Shown: piece after piece, positions 18,371 through 27,467 of the stretch | Layout of the letters: every line of letters begins with the position of its first letter | How positions within the stretch are numbered: position 1 is the stretch's first letter | DNA from: Bradyrhizobium sp. CCBAU 051011 | GTDB lineage: Bacteria; Pseudomonadota; Alphaproteobacteria; Rhizobiales; Xanthobacteraceae | Direction: 5' to 3' | DNA length: 64,000 nt | Assembly: GCF_009930815.1 (NCBI RefSeq) | Contig: NZ_CP022222.1 | Location: 7,606,501-7,670,500 of the forward strand | Program-made: the position numbers and the translations under genes | Notes under the pieces: model-generated | Database searches by the model: none | What the model saw: only the letters and a program-made list of their open reading frames with translations | Told to the model about the DNA's origin: nothing

Positions 18371-18628
18371 CCTCCAGTGCGACGTAATCGTCGGCGGGAG
18401 GCGTCGAACTATAATAAAGCTCCTCGGTAACGAAGCGCTTTGTGCCAATAGATAGGGCCAGTCGGCGGCTCGGGTGTCGGCATAGATGCAGCCGCGCTTG
18501 TACACAATCGAGCAAAACGCTAATGCAAATCAGCCCATGAAGTTCCTGCATAGCACCGGCTATCGCATTTTCGCCCAAAATTTATTGGCTTCTGCGTCGG
18601 GGCAGGCTTCGCCAGATCGGAGTCCTGC

Positions 18629-19165
18629 ATGCGTATGGTACTTCTTGCGTCATTTTTTGTTGTTCTCTCATCGAGCGCATCAGATGCTCGTCCTTCCCGA
18701 CCTTCCGTCGCCGCATCCGAATGCAACGTCACAATGCCCTGCGACTTGTCTGTCTTCCAGTCTCGTCGCGGGGGACTTGCGTCATATCCGCGAGAACAGC
18801 GCGGCTTTCAGCAGCGCGAGATTTCACATCGCAACGCAGTGGCGGAAGTGAGTGGCGGTCGTGGTCAGGTCGTCGGCGGTCGCCCGGCCGGTTGCCCGCG
18901 TTCTTTCTGTGGTTGCGGCGCATCCATACGCGTGTTCGGCCATATCGTACCGGGATTGAATCTGGCGGCCAACTGGCTGCGCTTCCCACGAACTTCGCCG
19001 GCACCGGGAATGGTTGCCGCGCGCCGCGGGCACGTCTTCGTTCTAGAACAGCACGTCGAAGGCGACATTTGGATGGCATATGATGCGAACTCAGGCGGGC
19101 GCTCAACGAGAATTCATGCGCGCTCACTGCGTGGATACACCGTGGTCAATCCGCGCGCAGCGTGA
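18629..19165 (+). CDS. Secreted cysteine-motif protein of unknown function
   Basis: A 178-residue protein with a signal peptide (about residues 1-20, ending SDARP). A conserved-looking core follows, VVGGRPAGCPRSFCGCGAS (about 82-100), with three closely spaced cysteines, then ASIRVFGHIVPGLNLAANW. I have an impression of similar short exported proteins in Bradyrhizobium genomes, with no known function; this was not checked. GGAG lies six bases before the ATG. A hairpin terminator follows within 40 bases of the stop. Confidence 0.65.
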   Translation: MRMVLLASFFVVLSSSASDARPSRPSVAASECNVTMPCDLSVFQSRRGGLASYPREQRGFQQREISHRNAVAEVSGGRGQVVGGRPAGCPRSFCGCGASIRVFGHIVPGLNLAANWLRFPRTSPAPGMVAARRGHVFVLEQHVEGDIWMAYDANSGGRSTRIHARSLRGYTVVNPRAA

Positions 19166-19201
19166 CCTAGAGAAATCGCTCGCTGAAAATGTGTGGAAAT
19201 G

Positions 19202-19234
19202 GCGACAGGCGCTACGACGGCCTGTCGCTGTTTC
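19202..19234. terminator. Bidirectional hairpin terminator between convergent genes
   Basis: A perfect 9-bp stem GCGACAGGC/GCCTGTCGC with a 9-base loop lies between two convergent stops (19165 on plus, 19237 on minus). On the plus strand it is followed by TGTTTCATTT. The U-run is short, so termination could be partial. Confidence 0.65.
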
Positions 19235-19236
19235 AT

Positions 19237-19416
19237 TTAGGCGCGCGTTGATAGGGAAACACCCAGCTTCGTAGCCATAACAGTGGTGGCACCGGGAGTC
19301 CGCTTCAACGCTTTTGCGATCTTAGTGACGCCTAACTTTGCTTTGGCCATTGTCTTCATTGTTCGAACATCGTCTCTTGACCACGCGCGGCGAACTACTT
19401 TCTTAGCTTTTGCCAT
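19237..19416 (-). CDS. Small basic helix-turn-helix-like protein (59 aa)
   Basis: A 59-residue protein, too short for usual ORF cut-offs: MAKAKKVVRRAWSRDDVRTM, then KTMAKAKLGVTKIAKALKRT and a PGAT/KLGVSLSTRA end. The pattern W-x2-D/E-x4-L/M-KxxAxxxxGVxKIAKxLxRTPGAT is like short Myb/SANT-type or resolvase-type HTH proteins, which I recall as numerous in Bradyrhizobium. A DNA-binding role is inferred only. GGAAAAAGA lies immediately upstream of the ATG. It converges on the secreted protein gene and shares its terminator. Confidence 0.6.
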   Translation of the reverse strand: MAKAKKVVRRAWSRDDVRTMKTMAKAKLGVTKIAKALKRTPGATTVMATKLGVSLSTRA

Positions 19417-19601
19417 TCTTTTTCCGAATCGTATTGGGACATCCGAGCTTCTATCATGGCCGCCTCAATAGCGATCAAAGAACAAGCTTCCATTGCGAAA
19501 ATGTGAACGTAAGCTTCGCTACGTGAAGGTCGGACGTGTGATCTAGATTACTATCATCGGTCGAAGAAAACGGGCATGTACCCCTATTGAGAGGGACGTA
19601 C

Positions 19602-19787
19602 ATGGACGAACGATTTTATAGGGATAGAGCGCGCGTCCTTCGGGAGCTTGCGAACGAAGCTGACCCGCTTATCAAAAGAAGGCTTTTGCGTCTTGCGAGC
19701 AACTACGACGGTTTGACCACGTTGCGTGATCAAACGGAAAAGAAGCCAAAGCTAAGTTCCATAGACGATAGTCGCGGCAGCAGTTAG
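19602..19787 (+). CDS. Small hypothetical protein (61 aa), helical
   Basis: A 61-residue protein starting MDERFYRDRARVLRELANEA. It is rich in Arg, Glu and Leu and predicted to be two amphipathic helices with a polar tail. GAGAGGG lies six bases before the ATG at 19602; a TTG five codons upstream is an inferior start. It resembles a type of short helical protein I associate with Bradyrhizobium, of unknown role. Its stop overlaps the stop of the convergent 65-residue gene by four bases. Confidence 0.55.
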   Translation: MDERFYRDRARVLRELANEADPLIKRRLLRLASNYDGLTTLRDQTEKKPKLSSIDDSRGSS

Positions 19788-19981
19788 CCGACAGACTCGC
19801 TCGCTTTAGCTGGCTTGGCGTTCTGAACAATTTCACCATTCAGCCAGTCTTGCTCAACGGCCAAAGCCCGCCATGCGGCTTCCATACGCTTGTATCGGTT
19901 GTAAGTTGGCTCGTCAGCAGCGCGCTCGGCAAGTTGCGCGCAGTTCTCCGCATTTTCTAAGAAATGCTGCGATTGCTTCAT
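19784..19981 (-). CDS. Small hypothetical protein (65 aa), helical
   Basis: A 65-residue protein starting MKQSQHFLENAENCAQLAER, with YNRYKRMEAAWRALAVEQDWL later. The whole is probably helical. It is similar in style to a widespread rhizobial type of short proteins with the NAENCxxLAE pattern, and no function is known to me. A strong GGAGG lies five bases before the chosen ATG at 19981. It runs toward the neighbouring 61-residue gene and ends inside its stop. Confidence 0.6.
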   Translation of the reverse strand: MKQSQHFLENAENCAQLAERAADEPTYNRYKRMEAAWRALAVEQDWLNGEIVQNAKPAKASESVG

Positions 19982-20097
19982 GATGTCCTCCGTTAGGATG
20001 GACATGGGATTGCCTGGCTGGCGATCAATGCGGTCCGGCGTGACAATTTGTCCACATGACGGGCCATAAAATCGTCCGAGCTAAAAGCAACCCGAAA

Positions 20098-20211
20098 CTA
20101 GGTACGGAAGGACACGAACCAGACAAAGCCCATAGCGATCACCGCGACACTTACGACGATGATAAGTAGCAATAGAATCGAGGGGCCGGGCTCGGCTTGA
20201 CGCGCTTCCAT
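20098..20211 (-). CDS. Single-span membrane micropeptide (37 aa)
   Basis: A 37-residue frame: a polar start MEARQAEPGPS, then a continuous hydrophobic stretch of about 22 residues (ILLLLIIVVSVAVIAMGF), then WFVSFRT. This is the composition of a genuine single-pass membrane peptide rather than a random frame. No Shine-Dalgarno sequence is visible, which lowers confidence. It lies alone between the small helical protein and the TRAP transporter. The rest of 19982-20343 shows only a weak 5-bp hairpin near 20245. Confidence 0.4.
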   Translation of the reverse strand: MEARQAEPGPSILLLLIIVVSVAVIAMGFVWFVSFRT

Positions 20212-20343
20212 GGGTGTTTCGATAATGACGCCGTGCCTTTTTCTTCACCATGATTGCACCTAAATTTTCGGTGCGAGGTCGGCGCGGTCGAGTACCGGGA
20301 CAGTATCAAATGCTGAGCGATGCGGAGTGGCCTGCCCGCACAT

Positions 20344-21651
20344 CTACTTACCCAGCAGGAAATCGGCTGGCCACGTGACGATGCCGGGGACGAGTGTGAT
20401 CAATATCCCGAAGCCGCACATGATGAGGAAGAACGGCAGCACTTTCCACGCCACATAGGTCTGTGAATCGCCGGTCAGATTCTGGATCACAAACAGATTG
20501 AAGGCGACTGGCGGACTCACTTGCGCCATCTCGATCGTCAGGATCAGGAAGACGCCGAACCAGACTTTGTCGAATCCGGCCGCCAGAACCACCGGCAGTA
20601 CGATCGGCAGAGTGAGCACGATCATGGAGAAGCCTTCAAGCACGGTACCAAGCACGATGTAGAAGACCATCAGCAACATGATCAGAACGAACGGTGCCAG
20701 ATTCCAGGACGAGATCGCCCCGGAAATAAATTGCGGCAGTCGCAGGTTCGCCAGCACGGTGCCGACGATGAAGGCTCCGAGGACGATCAAGCCAATCATG
20801 CAGGTGGTCTGCACGGTGCCGAGGCAGGATTCCTTCAGCGACTCCCACGTGAGCGCCCGCTGCAGGAGCGCTACCAGCAGCGCCCCCACGACGCCAATCG
20901 CCGCCGCTTCTGATGGGCTTGCGATACCGAGATACATCGTGCCGAGCACGGTGAATATCAGGAACGCGACCGGTCCTAACTCGACGAAGCTCTTCAGCTT
21001 GTCCGACCAACTCCATTCCGAAATCCGCCGGTCGTGCTCCGGCACGATGTCAGGCCGCATCAGGGCACGTATGGCGATATAGGTCATGAAGCTGCCGGCG
21101 ACGATGAAGCCCGGCAGGAAGCTGGCGGTCAGCAGCCGCAACAGCGATTCCTCCGCCAGAACCGCATAGATGATCATCGGGATCGAGGGCGGGATCAGGA
21201 AGCCGAGCATGCCTCCGCCGGCAAGACTGCCCACAGCGATGTCCTTGTTGTAGCCGCGCCGCAGCAGCTCCGTCAGCGTGATGCGGCCCACCACCTGCGT
21301 GGTAGCGGCCGACGATCCGGAGATCGCCGAGAACAGCGAGCAGCCCAAAATAGTGGTGTGCAGGAGCCGGCCTGGGAGAAAGCCGACCCAGGGAGCGATC
21401 CCGGTGAACAGCGACTGCGACAGGCGTGTGCGGAACAGCAATTCACCCATCAGGATGAATAGCGGAAGCGAAACGACCTCGGACGAGGTAAGCACGTTGA
21501 ACGACCACAGCCCGATCTGCCGCATGGTCGGGCGCGAAGTGAACAGGTCGAGCATCACGATGCCGATACCGATCAACGCCGGTCCGATCCAGATGCTGAC
21601 AAGCAGCGTGGCCGAGAGCAGTCCCAGCAGGGTCAAGAGAACGATGGTCAC
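20344..21651 (-). CDS. dctM: TRAP transporter large permease subunit (DctM)
   Basis: A 435-residue membrane protein with about 12 segments, the main Na+- or H+-coupled channel of a TRAP transporter. Family motifs include the GxxxGFLIPPSIPMIIYAVLAEES region and the later IALxxxxMAQVSPPVAFNLF region. Length is normal for DctM. It is the last gene of the hyuA-hyuB-dctP-dctQ-dctM unit and overlaps dctQ by four bases. The substrate is probably an organic anion handled by HyuAB or produced by it. Confidence 0.9.
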   Translation of the reverse strand: MTIVLLTLLGLLSATLLVSIWIGPALIGIGIVMLDLFTSRPTMRQIGLWSFNVLTSSEVVSLPLFILMGELLFRTRLSQSLFTGIAPWVGFLPGRLLHTTILGCSLFSAISGSSAATTQVVGRITLTELLRRGYNKDIAVGSLAGGGMLGFLIPPSIPMIIYAVLAEESLLRLLTASFLPGFIVAGSFMTYIAIRALMRPDIVPEHDRRISEWSWSDKLKSFVELGPVAFLIFTVLGTMYLGIASPSEAAAIGVVGALLVALLQRALTWESLKESCLGTVQTTCMIGLIVLGAFIVGTVLANLRLPQFISGAISSWNLAPFVLIMLLMVFYIVLGTVLEGFSMIVLTLPIVLPVVLAAGFDKVWFGVFLILTIEMAQVSPPVAFNLFVIQNLTGDSQTYVAWKVLPFFLIMCGFGILITLVPGIVTWPADFLLGK

Positions 21652-22274
21652 GACGCCTCCGCCTTCGCATCCTGACCGACGCGCAACGTCTCATCCTCGC
21701 CGGGCTCACCGCGCAGCACGCGCACGAAGCGCGTCAGCGATTGCAGCGTGAACAGCAACGCGCCCAAGGCCAACGGAAACTGGGCGATCCAGAGCGGAAG
21801 TTCACTCGCCTTGTCGGAGCGCGATTCGCGCATCCAGGAGAGCCAGGTCAAATGCCCGAGCGCAAAGGTCAGGTAAGCGGCGACGATCACGCACAGCGCC
21901 GTCGCGAACAGATCGAGAGCGCGCTGGCCGGGCGGCGACAGGTTGTCGAGCAGCACCTTCACCCGTACCTGCGAGCCCGTCCGCAGTGAATAGGCGGCGC
22001 CCAGCATGAACGCCGCGCCCATGAGGTAGGCACTGAACTCCCAGGCGAAGTCGATGCTCTTGTTGAAAATGTTGCGGGCGACGACTTCTGCGACAATCAG
22101 CATCAGGATGCCGAGGATGCACAGGGCGGACGCCCACGCCCCCCATTCCGACAGGCGGTCGACGCCGTCCAGGACGCGCGCTACTGCATCCAAGGCTGGC
22201 CTAAGGCCCGCCTGCTTGTCCGTCTTGCCGTCTGACGTATTAGCCGCGGCCGCGCCGGCAGCGACATCATGCAC
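21648..22274 (-). CDS. dctQ: TRAP transporter small permease subunit (DctQ)
   Basis: A 208-residue protein with four membrane segments in its central part, after a polar N-terminal extension of about 45 residues. Its SGCILGILMLIVAEVVARN-like and FAWEFSAYLMGAAFMLG segments are typical of DctQ. I chose a GTG start at 22274, preceded by AGGAAGGA at eight bases and overlapping the dctP stop by eight bases; a longer frame to 22349 has no such signal. It helps couple the binding protein to DctM. Confidence 0.82.
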   Translation of the reverse strand: MHDVAAGAAAANTSDGKTDKQAGLRPALDAVARVLDGVDRLSEWGAWASALCILGILMLIVAEVVARNIFNKSIDFAWEFSAYLMGAAFMLGAAYSLRTGSQVRVKVLLDNLSPPGQRALDLFATALCVIVAAYLTFALGHLTWLSWMRESRSDKASELPLWIAQFPLALGALLFTLQSLTRFVRVLRGEPGEDETLRVGQDAKAEAS

Positions 22275-23277
22275 GGCCGATATCCTTCCTGTATTTGCTG
22301 ATGATATCGCCGGCGATGGCCCCCGCACGAGCGATAAAGGCCTGCTCAAGACTTGCCGTCTTCTCGCGCATCTCCTTCAGCAGGGTCGCAGGCACTTCGA
22401 CCAGTTCCATGCCGCCCTCGATCAGGCGCTTGCTGCTGGCCTTATCGGCCTCGATCGACACGCTCCAGAACTCAGGCTCGAGCTTGGCGACGAGGTCCAT
22501 GATAGCCTTCTGGTGCGCTGGCGAGATCTTCTTCCAACTGTCATTGTTGATGGTGACGATCTGCGAACTCCACACATGGTTGGTCCGGTAGAAGTACTTC
22601 AGGAACTCCCAGAACTTGCCGTCCACACCCGAGACGGAAGAGGTGGTCACCCCGACAACCGCGCCCGATGCAAGCGCCGGCACTGTCTCGCCCCAGGGGA
22701 TCTGCACGCCCACCATGCCGAGCGCATTCACCATGTCGCCGGCCTGGCGGTCCGGCACCCGGATTTTCAGGCCCTTGAGACCCTCCAGGTTATCGGTCTT
22801 CACCTTGCTGTGGAGGTACTGCGTTGGCCATGGCACGGTGTAGAGGATCGTCTGATTGTACTTGGTCGCTATCTTGTCGAACTCGGGTCGCGAATACTTT
22901 TGCAGTACCCGCAGTTCATCCGGAGACGAGACCAGAAAAGGTACACCCTCGATGCCGAGCAACGGCGCTTCGCCGACCTGCTGGATGTTCAGGATGTCGG
23001 CCATCGGCACCAGTCCGTCGCGCACGGCATTGAGATGCTCGGGGCCCTTGTAGCCGAGCGAGCCGCCGGCGTGGACAACGATCTCGATCGCGCCGCCGGT
23101 TGCCTTGCCGACCTCGGCTGCGAAGAGTTTTGCATTCTTGGTATGGAAATTACCCTCCGGCCAAACCGTCGACAGGTCCAGCTTGATCGTGCTTTGCGCC
23201 CGCGCGATGTGCGGAGCGGCCAGGAAACCTGCCGCTGCGGCTCCGGTTGCGATGAATGTGCGCCTGGTCGTCTTCAT
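22267..23277 (-). CDS. dctP: TRAP transporter solute-binding protein (DctP family)
   Basis: A 336-residue periplasmic binding protein. The N-terminus has a twin-arginine-type signal (MKTTRRTFIATG, cleavage near ARAQ). The TRAP signature is clear: a conserved Arg within LKGLKIRVPDRQAGDMVNALG, which in this family holds the substrate carboxylate. The ligand is therefore probably a carboxylic acid, such as a keto acid, N-carbamoyl acid or aromatic acid. GAGAGGGG lies just before the ATG. An 87-base gap separates it from hyuB, with no promoter obvious. Confidence 0.9.
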   Translation of the reverse strand: MKTTRRTFIATGAAAAGFLAAPHIARAQSTIKLDLSTVWPEGNFHTKNAKLFAAEVGKATGGAIEIVVHAGGSLGYKGPEHLNAVRDGLVPMADILNIQQVGEAPLLGIEGVPFLVSSPDELRVLQKYSRPEFDKIATKYNQTILYTVPWPTQYLHSKVKTDNLEGLKGLKIRVPDRQAGDMVNALGMVGVQIPWGETVPALASGAVVGVTTSSVSGVDGKFWEFLKYFYRTNHVWSSQIVTINNDSWKKISPAHQKAIMDLVAKLEPEFWSVSIEADKASSKRLIEGGMELVEVPATLLKEMREKTASLEQAFIARAGAIAGDIISKYRKDIGRA

Positions 23278-23364
23278 GAACCCCTCTCCTCTTGCTGAAG
23301 CATGTGTGACGTTGTCGTTTCCGAACTTGATCAGGCTGCAAGCGCAACGCTGCCGCCGGGCGCG

Positions 23365-25029
23365 TCAGTCCGCGAAACCGTAAACCGCAACCGCATTCGC
23401 GCTCGACACCAGGCCGCTTTCGACGTCGTCGCAGACGCTTTCCGGCGCGCGCTGCCTTGGGTCGCCGATCCCGGCGCCCCCGGGCGTCATCACCACCAGC
23501 CGATCGTCTGGCGGCACGGTCTGAAACCCCTTGCCGCGCAGCTTCTGTCCCGACTTCAGTCCGACATAGCCGGCTTCTCCGTCACGGCCGCCATCACGGC
23601 CGCGGGGCGGATGATCGATGCGGTCGAAGGCGGCCAGAATGTCGAACGGAGCATCGACGCCGCTGCCGACTTCGATGATCTGGCCGAGGCCACCGCGGGT
23701 GCGGCCGGCGCCGCCCGAATCCGGACGCAGCTCCTTGCGCCAGAAGATCAACGGCGTCTGCGTCTCCGCGATCTCGACCGGCGTGCCGCGTACGCCGCTG
23801 GGATAGGCCGTGGCCGACAATCCATCCTTGGCAAAACGCGCACCGGTGCCGCCGTTGCTCGTCACCGCCATCGAGAATCCGTAGTTGCCGCCGGCGCCGC
23901 TGCGCGTCTGTCCGCGCACATTTAGATTCCACAGGCAGGACGTGCCTTCGGCCGGCACCCGCTCGGGAATGATCTGACGCAGGCAGCCGAACACCACGTC
24001 GGGCAGCATCTGGCCGATGACATGGCGCGACGCCACCGGCGCCGGCTTCGGAGCATTGAGGATCGAGCCCGCGGGTGCCGCGACAGTCAGCAGCGAGAGC
24101 GAGCCTGCATTGTTCGGGATCTGCGAGGCGACCACGCAGCCAAGGCCGAACACGGTGTAAGCCGTGGTGTAGGAGAGCGGCACATTGATGCCGAACTTCG
24201 AGGCAGCCGAGGTACCGTCGAAGTCGACGTGAATACCCTCTTCCGAAATAGTCAGCGTCGCCACGAGCGTGACCGGCGCATCATAGCCGTCGACGACCAT
24301 GCTGTTGCGCCAGACGCCCTTCGGTAGTTTGGCGATCTCGGCGAGCACCGCCTCCCGTGAGCGGTCACAGATGAAATCGCCAAGCGTATCGAGTGAAGAG
24401 ATCTCGAATTCGCGCATCATCTCGACAAGGCGCTGGCAGCCCACATCGTTGCAGCCAGCCAGCGAATAGGTGTCGCCCTCGGTGTCGATCGGCAGACGCG
24501 TGTTGCTGCGGATCATCGCCATCAGCGTTTCATTGACGACGCCCTGATCGATCAGCTTCAGCATCGGGATATAGAGCCCCTCCATGAAGACGTCGGTGGC
24601 ATCAGGCCCGAAACCAATACCGCCGATATCCATCAAATGGCTGGTGCAGGAAAACAGCGCGACCGCCTTGCCGTCCTTGAAGCAGGGCGTGGTGACAACG
24701 AAGTCGTTGAGATGGCCGGTCCCCATCCAGGGATCGTTGGTGATGTAGGCGTCGCCCGGCTTCATCGTCTCGATCGGGAAATGCGCGATGAAATGTTTGA
24801 CCGACTCGGCCATGGAATTGACGTGGCCAGGCGTACCCGTCACCGCCTGCGCCAACATACGCCCCTTGAGGTCGAACACACCGGCCGAGAGGTCGCCGCA
24901 TTCGCGCACGATCGGGCTGAAGGCCGTGCGCAGCAGCACCTGCGCCTGCTCTTCGACCACGGCGATCAGCCGGTGCCACATGATCTGCAGATCGATCAGG
25001 CTCGCGCCGCTTGCCTCATTCATGGTCAT
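23365..25029 (-). CDS. hyuB: Hydantoinase B / oxoprolinase-type subunit
   Basis: A 554-residue protein covering the HyuB family from its usual start (IDLQIMWHRLIAVVEEQAQVL). It carries the family's FSPIVRECGDLSAGVFD, TNDPWMGTGHLNDFVV and GGGNYGFS-like motifs. With HyuA it forms ATP-dependent ring-opening amidohydrolases (N-methylhydantoinase, 5-oxoprolinase) or the related acetone/acetophenone carboxylases. Which one cannot be decided by sequence reading. The ATG overlaps the hyuA stop by ATGA. Since hyuA is frameshifted in this sequence, the activity of the pair depends on that point. Confidence 0.88.
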   Translation of the reverse strand: MTMNEASGASLIDLQIMWHRLIAVVEEQAQVLLRTAFSPIVRECGDLSAGVFDLKGRMLAQAVTGTPGHVNSMAESVKHFIAHFPIETMKPGDAYITNDPWMGTGHLNDFVVTTPCFKDGKAVALFSCTSHLMDIGGIGFGPDATDVFMEGLYIPMLKLIDQGVVNETLMAMIRSNTRLPIDTEGDTYSLAGCNDVGCQRLVEMMREFEISSLDTLGDFICDRSREAVLAEIAKLPKGVWRNSMVVDGYDAPVTLVATLTISEEGIHVDFDGTSAASKFGINVPLSYTTAYTVFGLGCVVASQIPNNAGSLSLLTVAAPAGSILNAPKPAPVASRHVIGQMLPDVVFGCLRQIIPERVPAEGTSCLWNLNVRGQTRSGAGGNYGFSMAVTSNGGTGARFAKDGLSATAYPSGVRGTPVEIAETQTPLIFWRKELRPDSGGAGRTRGGLGQIIEVGSGVDAPFDILAAFDRIDHPPRGRDGGRDGEAGYVGLKSGQKLRGKGFQTVPPDDRLVVMTPGGAGIGDPRQRAPESVCDDVESGLVSSANAVAVYGFAD

Positions 25030-27108
25030 GCCGCCTTCCGTTCCATGACGATGCTGCCGGCACCGTCGATATGGGCGTCGAAGCTCGTCGAGACGAATGT
25101 CGATGTCTCATCTTCCGCGATCACAGCGGGTCCCGCGATGGTCGCCCCCGGCGCCATCTGGTCACGGTGGTACAGCGGAATCTCGACGATCTTCCCCGCG
25201 CGGCCATCGAAAAACTTGCGGCTGCCCGCGGCTTTTCCGGCCGGCTTGCGCGTAACCTCGGCAACGCGCGACGGATTGCGCGGCTCGGTGGTCGCGAGCA
25301 CCGACCAGCTCAGCACCTCGATCGCAGCGCCCGGGATCGGCCGCTCGAACAAGACCGCATAATCGGTCTCAAAGGCCTGGCGCAGACCTGCGAGATCCGC
25401 GGCCGTCAACCGCCGATTCGGCAGCTCGACCGTGATCTCATGTCCCTGTCCGACATACCGCATGAAGGCGGCGCGTCGTTCGCGCACCGGCGCACCGGCA
25501 GCGCCGGGCTCGACCAAAGCGCGCGCCTCGGTCGCCATCTCATCCAGCAGGTCGGACACAGCTGCGACATCGAACGCATCGAGCCTGGCATGACGGCTGC
25601 GCACCAACTCGTAGGCGATGGGCGCGGCAAGAAATCCGACGGCCGAGCCAACGCCGGCATTGGACGGTACGATCACGCGCGAGACGCCGATCTTCTCGGC
25701 GACACGGGCCGCATGCAGCGGCGCGGCGCCGCCGAAAGCGATCAGGGTGTGCTGGCCGACGACGGCGCCGCGCTCGACTGCATGCACGCGGGCAGCGCTC
25801 GCCATATTCTCGCACACGACCTCATGCACGGCGTAGGCCGAAGTTTCCGCCGACAGTCCCAGTGGTTCACCAATATCGCGCAACAAGGCCCGTTTAGACA
25901 GTTCGGGGCTAAGCTTGATCGTCCCGCCCGCAAATGCGTCAGGATCGATCTTGCCGAGCGCGACATCCGCATCCGTCACAGCGGGTCGTTGACCGCCGCG
26001 GCCGTAGCAGGCCGGCCCCGGCTCGGATGACGCGCTCTCGGGCCCGACCGTGACGCGCTTCAGGGCGTCGACCCGCGCGATCGAGCCGCCGCCGGCGCCG
26101 ATCTCGACCATCTCGATCACGGGAATGCGCACCGGCAGGCCCGACCCTTTCAGAAAGCGGGCGGCGCGATCGACCTCAAACACGCGCGAGGTTTCGGGCT
26201 GATACTTTTCGATCAGGCAGATCTTCGCGGTGGTGCCACCCATGTCGAAGGACAGAACCCTGCTCTCGCCGAGACGCGCCGCGATTTGCGCCGCAAAAAT
26301 CGCGCCGCCAGCCGGCCCCGATTCAACCAGGCGCACCGGAAAGCGCCGCGCCGTCTCGATCGAGGTGACGCCGCCGCCCGAGGTCACGAGGTAGATGGCG
26401 CCGCGAAACTGCTCGGCCTGCAGCCCCTCGGCCATGCGCGCGAGATAGCCGTCGATCAACGGCTGCACATAGGCATTGGCCACCGCAGTCGAGGTCCGCT
26501 CGTATTCGCGGATTTCAGGGCACACCGCCGACGACAGCGTTACCCAGACGCCCTGCATTTCCTGCTTCAGGATCGCGGCGGCGCGCCGTTCATGCTCGGG
26601 ATTGGCATAGGAGTGGAGGAAGGCGAAGGCGACACTTTCTACATTCTGCGCGCGCAGCTCGGGCACGAGTGCACGCACGGCGGCTTCGTCGAGCGGCAAC
26701 CGCACGGCGCCCTGCGCGTCGATGCGCTCGGGGACCGTGAAGCGCAGGGCGCGCGGCGCCAGCGGTTTCGGCTTGTCGATCGCAAGGTCGTATTGATCGT
26801 AGCGGCTCTCGGTACCGATATCGAGCACATCGCGGAAACCTTGCGTCGCGACAAGCGCCGTCTTCGCGCCGCGGCGTTCGATAATGGCGTTGGTCGCAAG
26901 CGTCGTGCCGTGAATGAAGACGTCGATATCGCATATGTGGGCGCGCGCGTCGGCCAGAATGAGACGCATCCCGTCCAGCACCGCTTGCTCCGGTCGCGTG
27001 GGCGTCGTCAGCACCTTGCGTCCTGCGATCCTGGCCCACGTCCAAGACGAAATCCGTGAACGTGCCTCCGATATCGACGGCAAGCCGCACTTCGGCTCCC
27101 TCAAGCAT
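25026..27108 (-). pseudogene. hyuA: Hydantoinase A / oxoprolinase-type subunit, frameshifted near its 5' end
   Basis: The first 28 codons from the ATG at 27108 encode the expected HyuA start, including the ATP-phosphate loop AVDIGGTFTDFVLDVG. The frame then breaks at about 27022-27030 (GATCGC|AGGACGC), and the rest (GRKVLTTPTRPEQAVLDG onward to 25026) lies in another frame. Losing two bases (CGCGCAGG read as CGCAGG) or gaining one would explain it. All later motifs are intact, such as VTSGGGVTSIETA, SFDMGGTTAKICL and PSNAGVGSAVGFLAAP. GGAG lies eight bases before the ATG. Either the sequence has an error or the gene is freshly inactivated. Confidence 0.8.
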
Positions 27109-27153
27109 TCCAAAATCTCCGCGTGCTGACCGACGAACTGTAGCCAAATGTTC

Positions 27154-27169
27154 AGCAATTTCCATGCCA
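27154..27169 (-). promoter_or_regulatory. Sigma-54 promoter of the hyuA-hyuB-TRAP unit
   Basis: On the minus strand the site reads TGGCATGGAAATTGCT, with GG and GC exactly ten bases apart, matching TGGCAYR-N4-TTGCW. The predicted start is near 27143, giving a leader of about 36 bases before the hyuA ATG. Confidence 0.75.
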
Positions 27170-27345
27170 TTGACTGCGCCGGCGGAGACGTATCCAGCTA
27201 TTTTGCTGGGCACCTATGCAGCACGGCGCAACTTCGACGAACTCGCCCTTCCCCGGCCAAGCGACTACGGCGCTCGCAAGCATCTCATTGGCACCGGCCC
27301 TGTACTTACCCTTCCAAGCACGAGAATTGCATGGTTCCACCCTGC

Positions 27346-27467
27346 ATGAACCTGACCAAACCGGACATCCGCATGCTGCGCTCGCTGACACCGGTCGCCA
27401 AAACCGGCAGCATCGCCGCGACCGCGCGGGGGGGCTTGGTCGTACTAAACTCGTGATCGTCCCCTAG
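27346..27467 (+). pseudogene. LysR-type regulator remnant (N-terminal fragment)
   Basis: The frame MNLTKPDIRMLRSLTPVAKT, continuing with GSIAATARG, resembles the start of a LysR-family helix-turn-helix domain. Allowing one extra base in the run of seven G at 27428-27434, it continues as GLGRTKLVIVP and stops, which fits the next part of the HTH (typically LGRTQxAVS). No effector domain follows. It is divergent from hyuA, the usual place of a LysR regulator. It is short, so the reading could be chance. Confidence 0.35.

Noticed and set aside
19417..19476. 20-codon upstream frame overlapping the small HTH-like gene
   Set aside because: It is very short, has no ribosome site and its start is not in a typical leader context.
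20240..20265. NtrC-type binding site (GCACC ... GGTGC)
   Set aside because: The half-sites are nine bases apart rather than five, and no sigma-54 promoter lies nearby.
22054..23298. Plus-strand frame of 414 codons
   Set aside because: Antisense to dctP and dctQ, which have clear family motifs; no domain recognisable.
27280..27300. Sigma-54-like TTGGCACCGGCCCTGTA before the LysR remnant
   Set aside because: The -12 dinucleotide is GT instead of GC, which is normally required.
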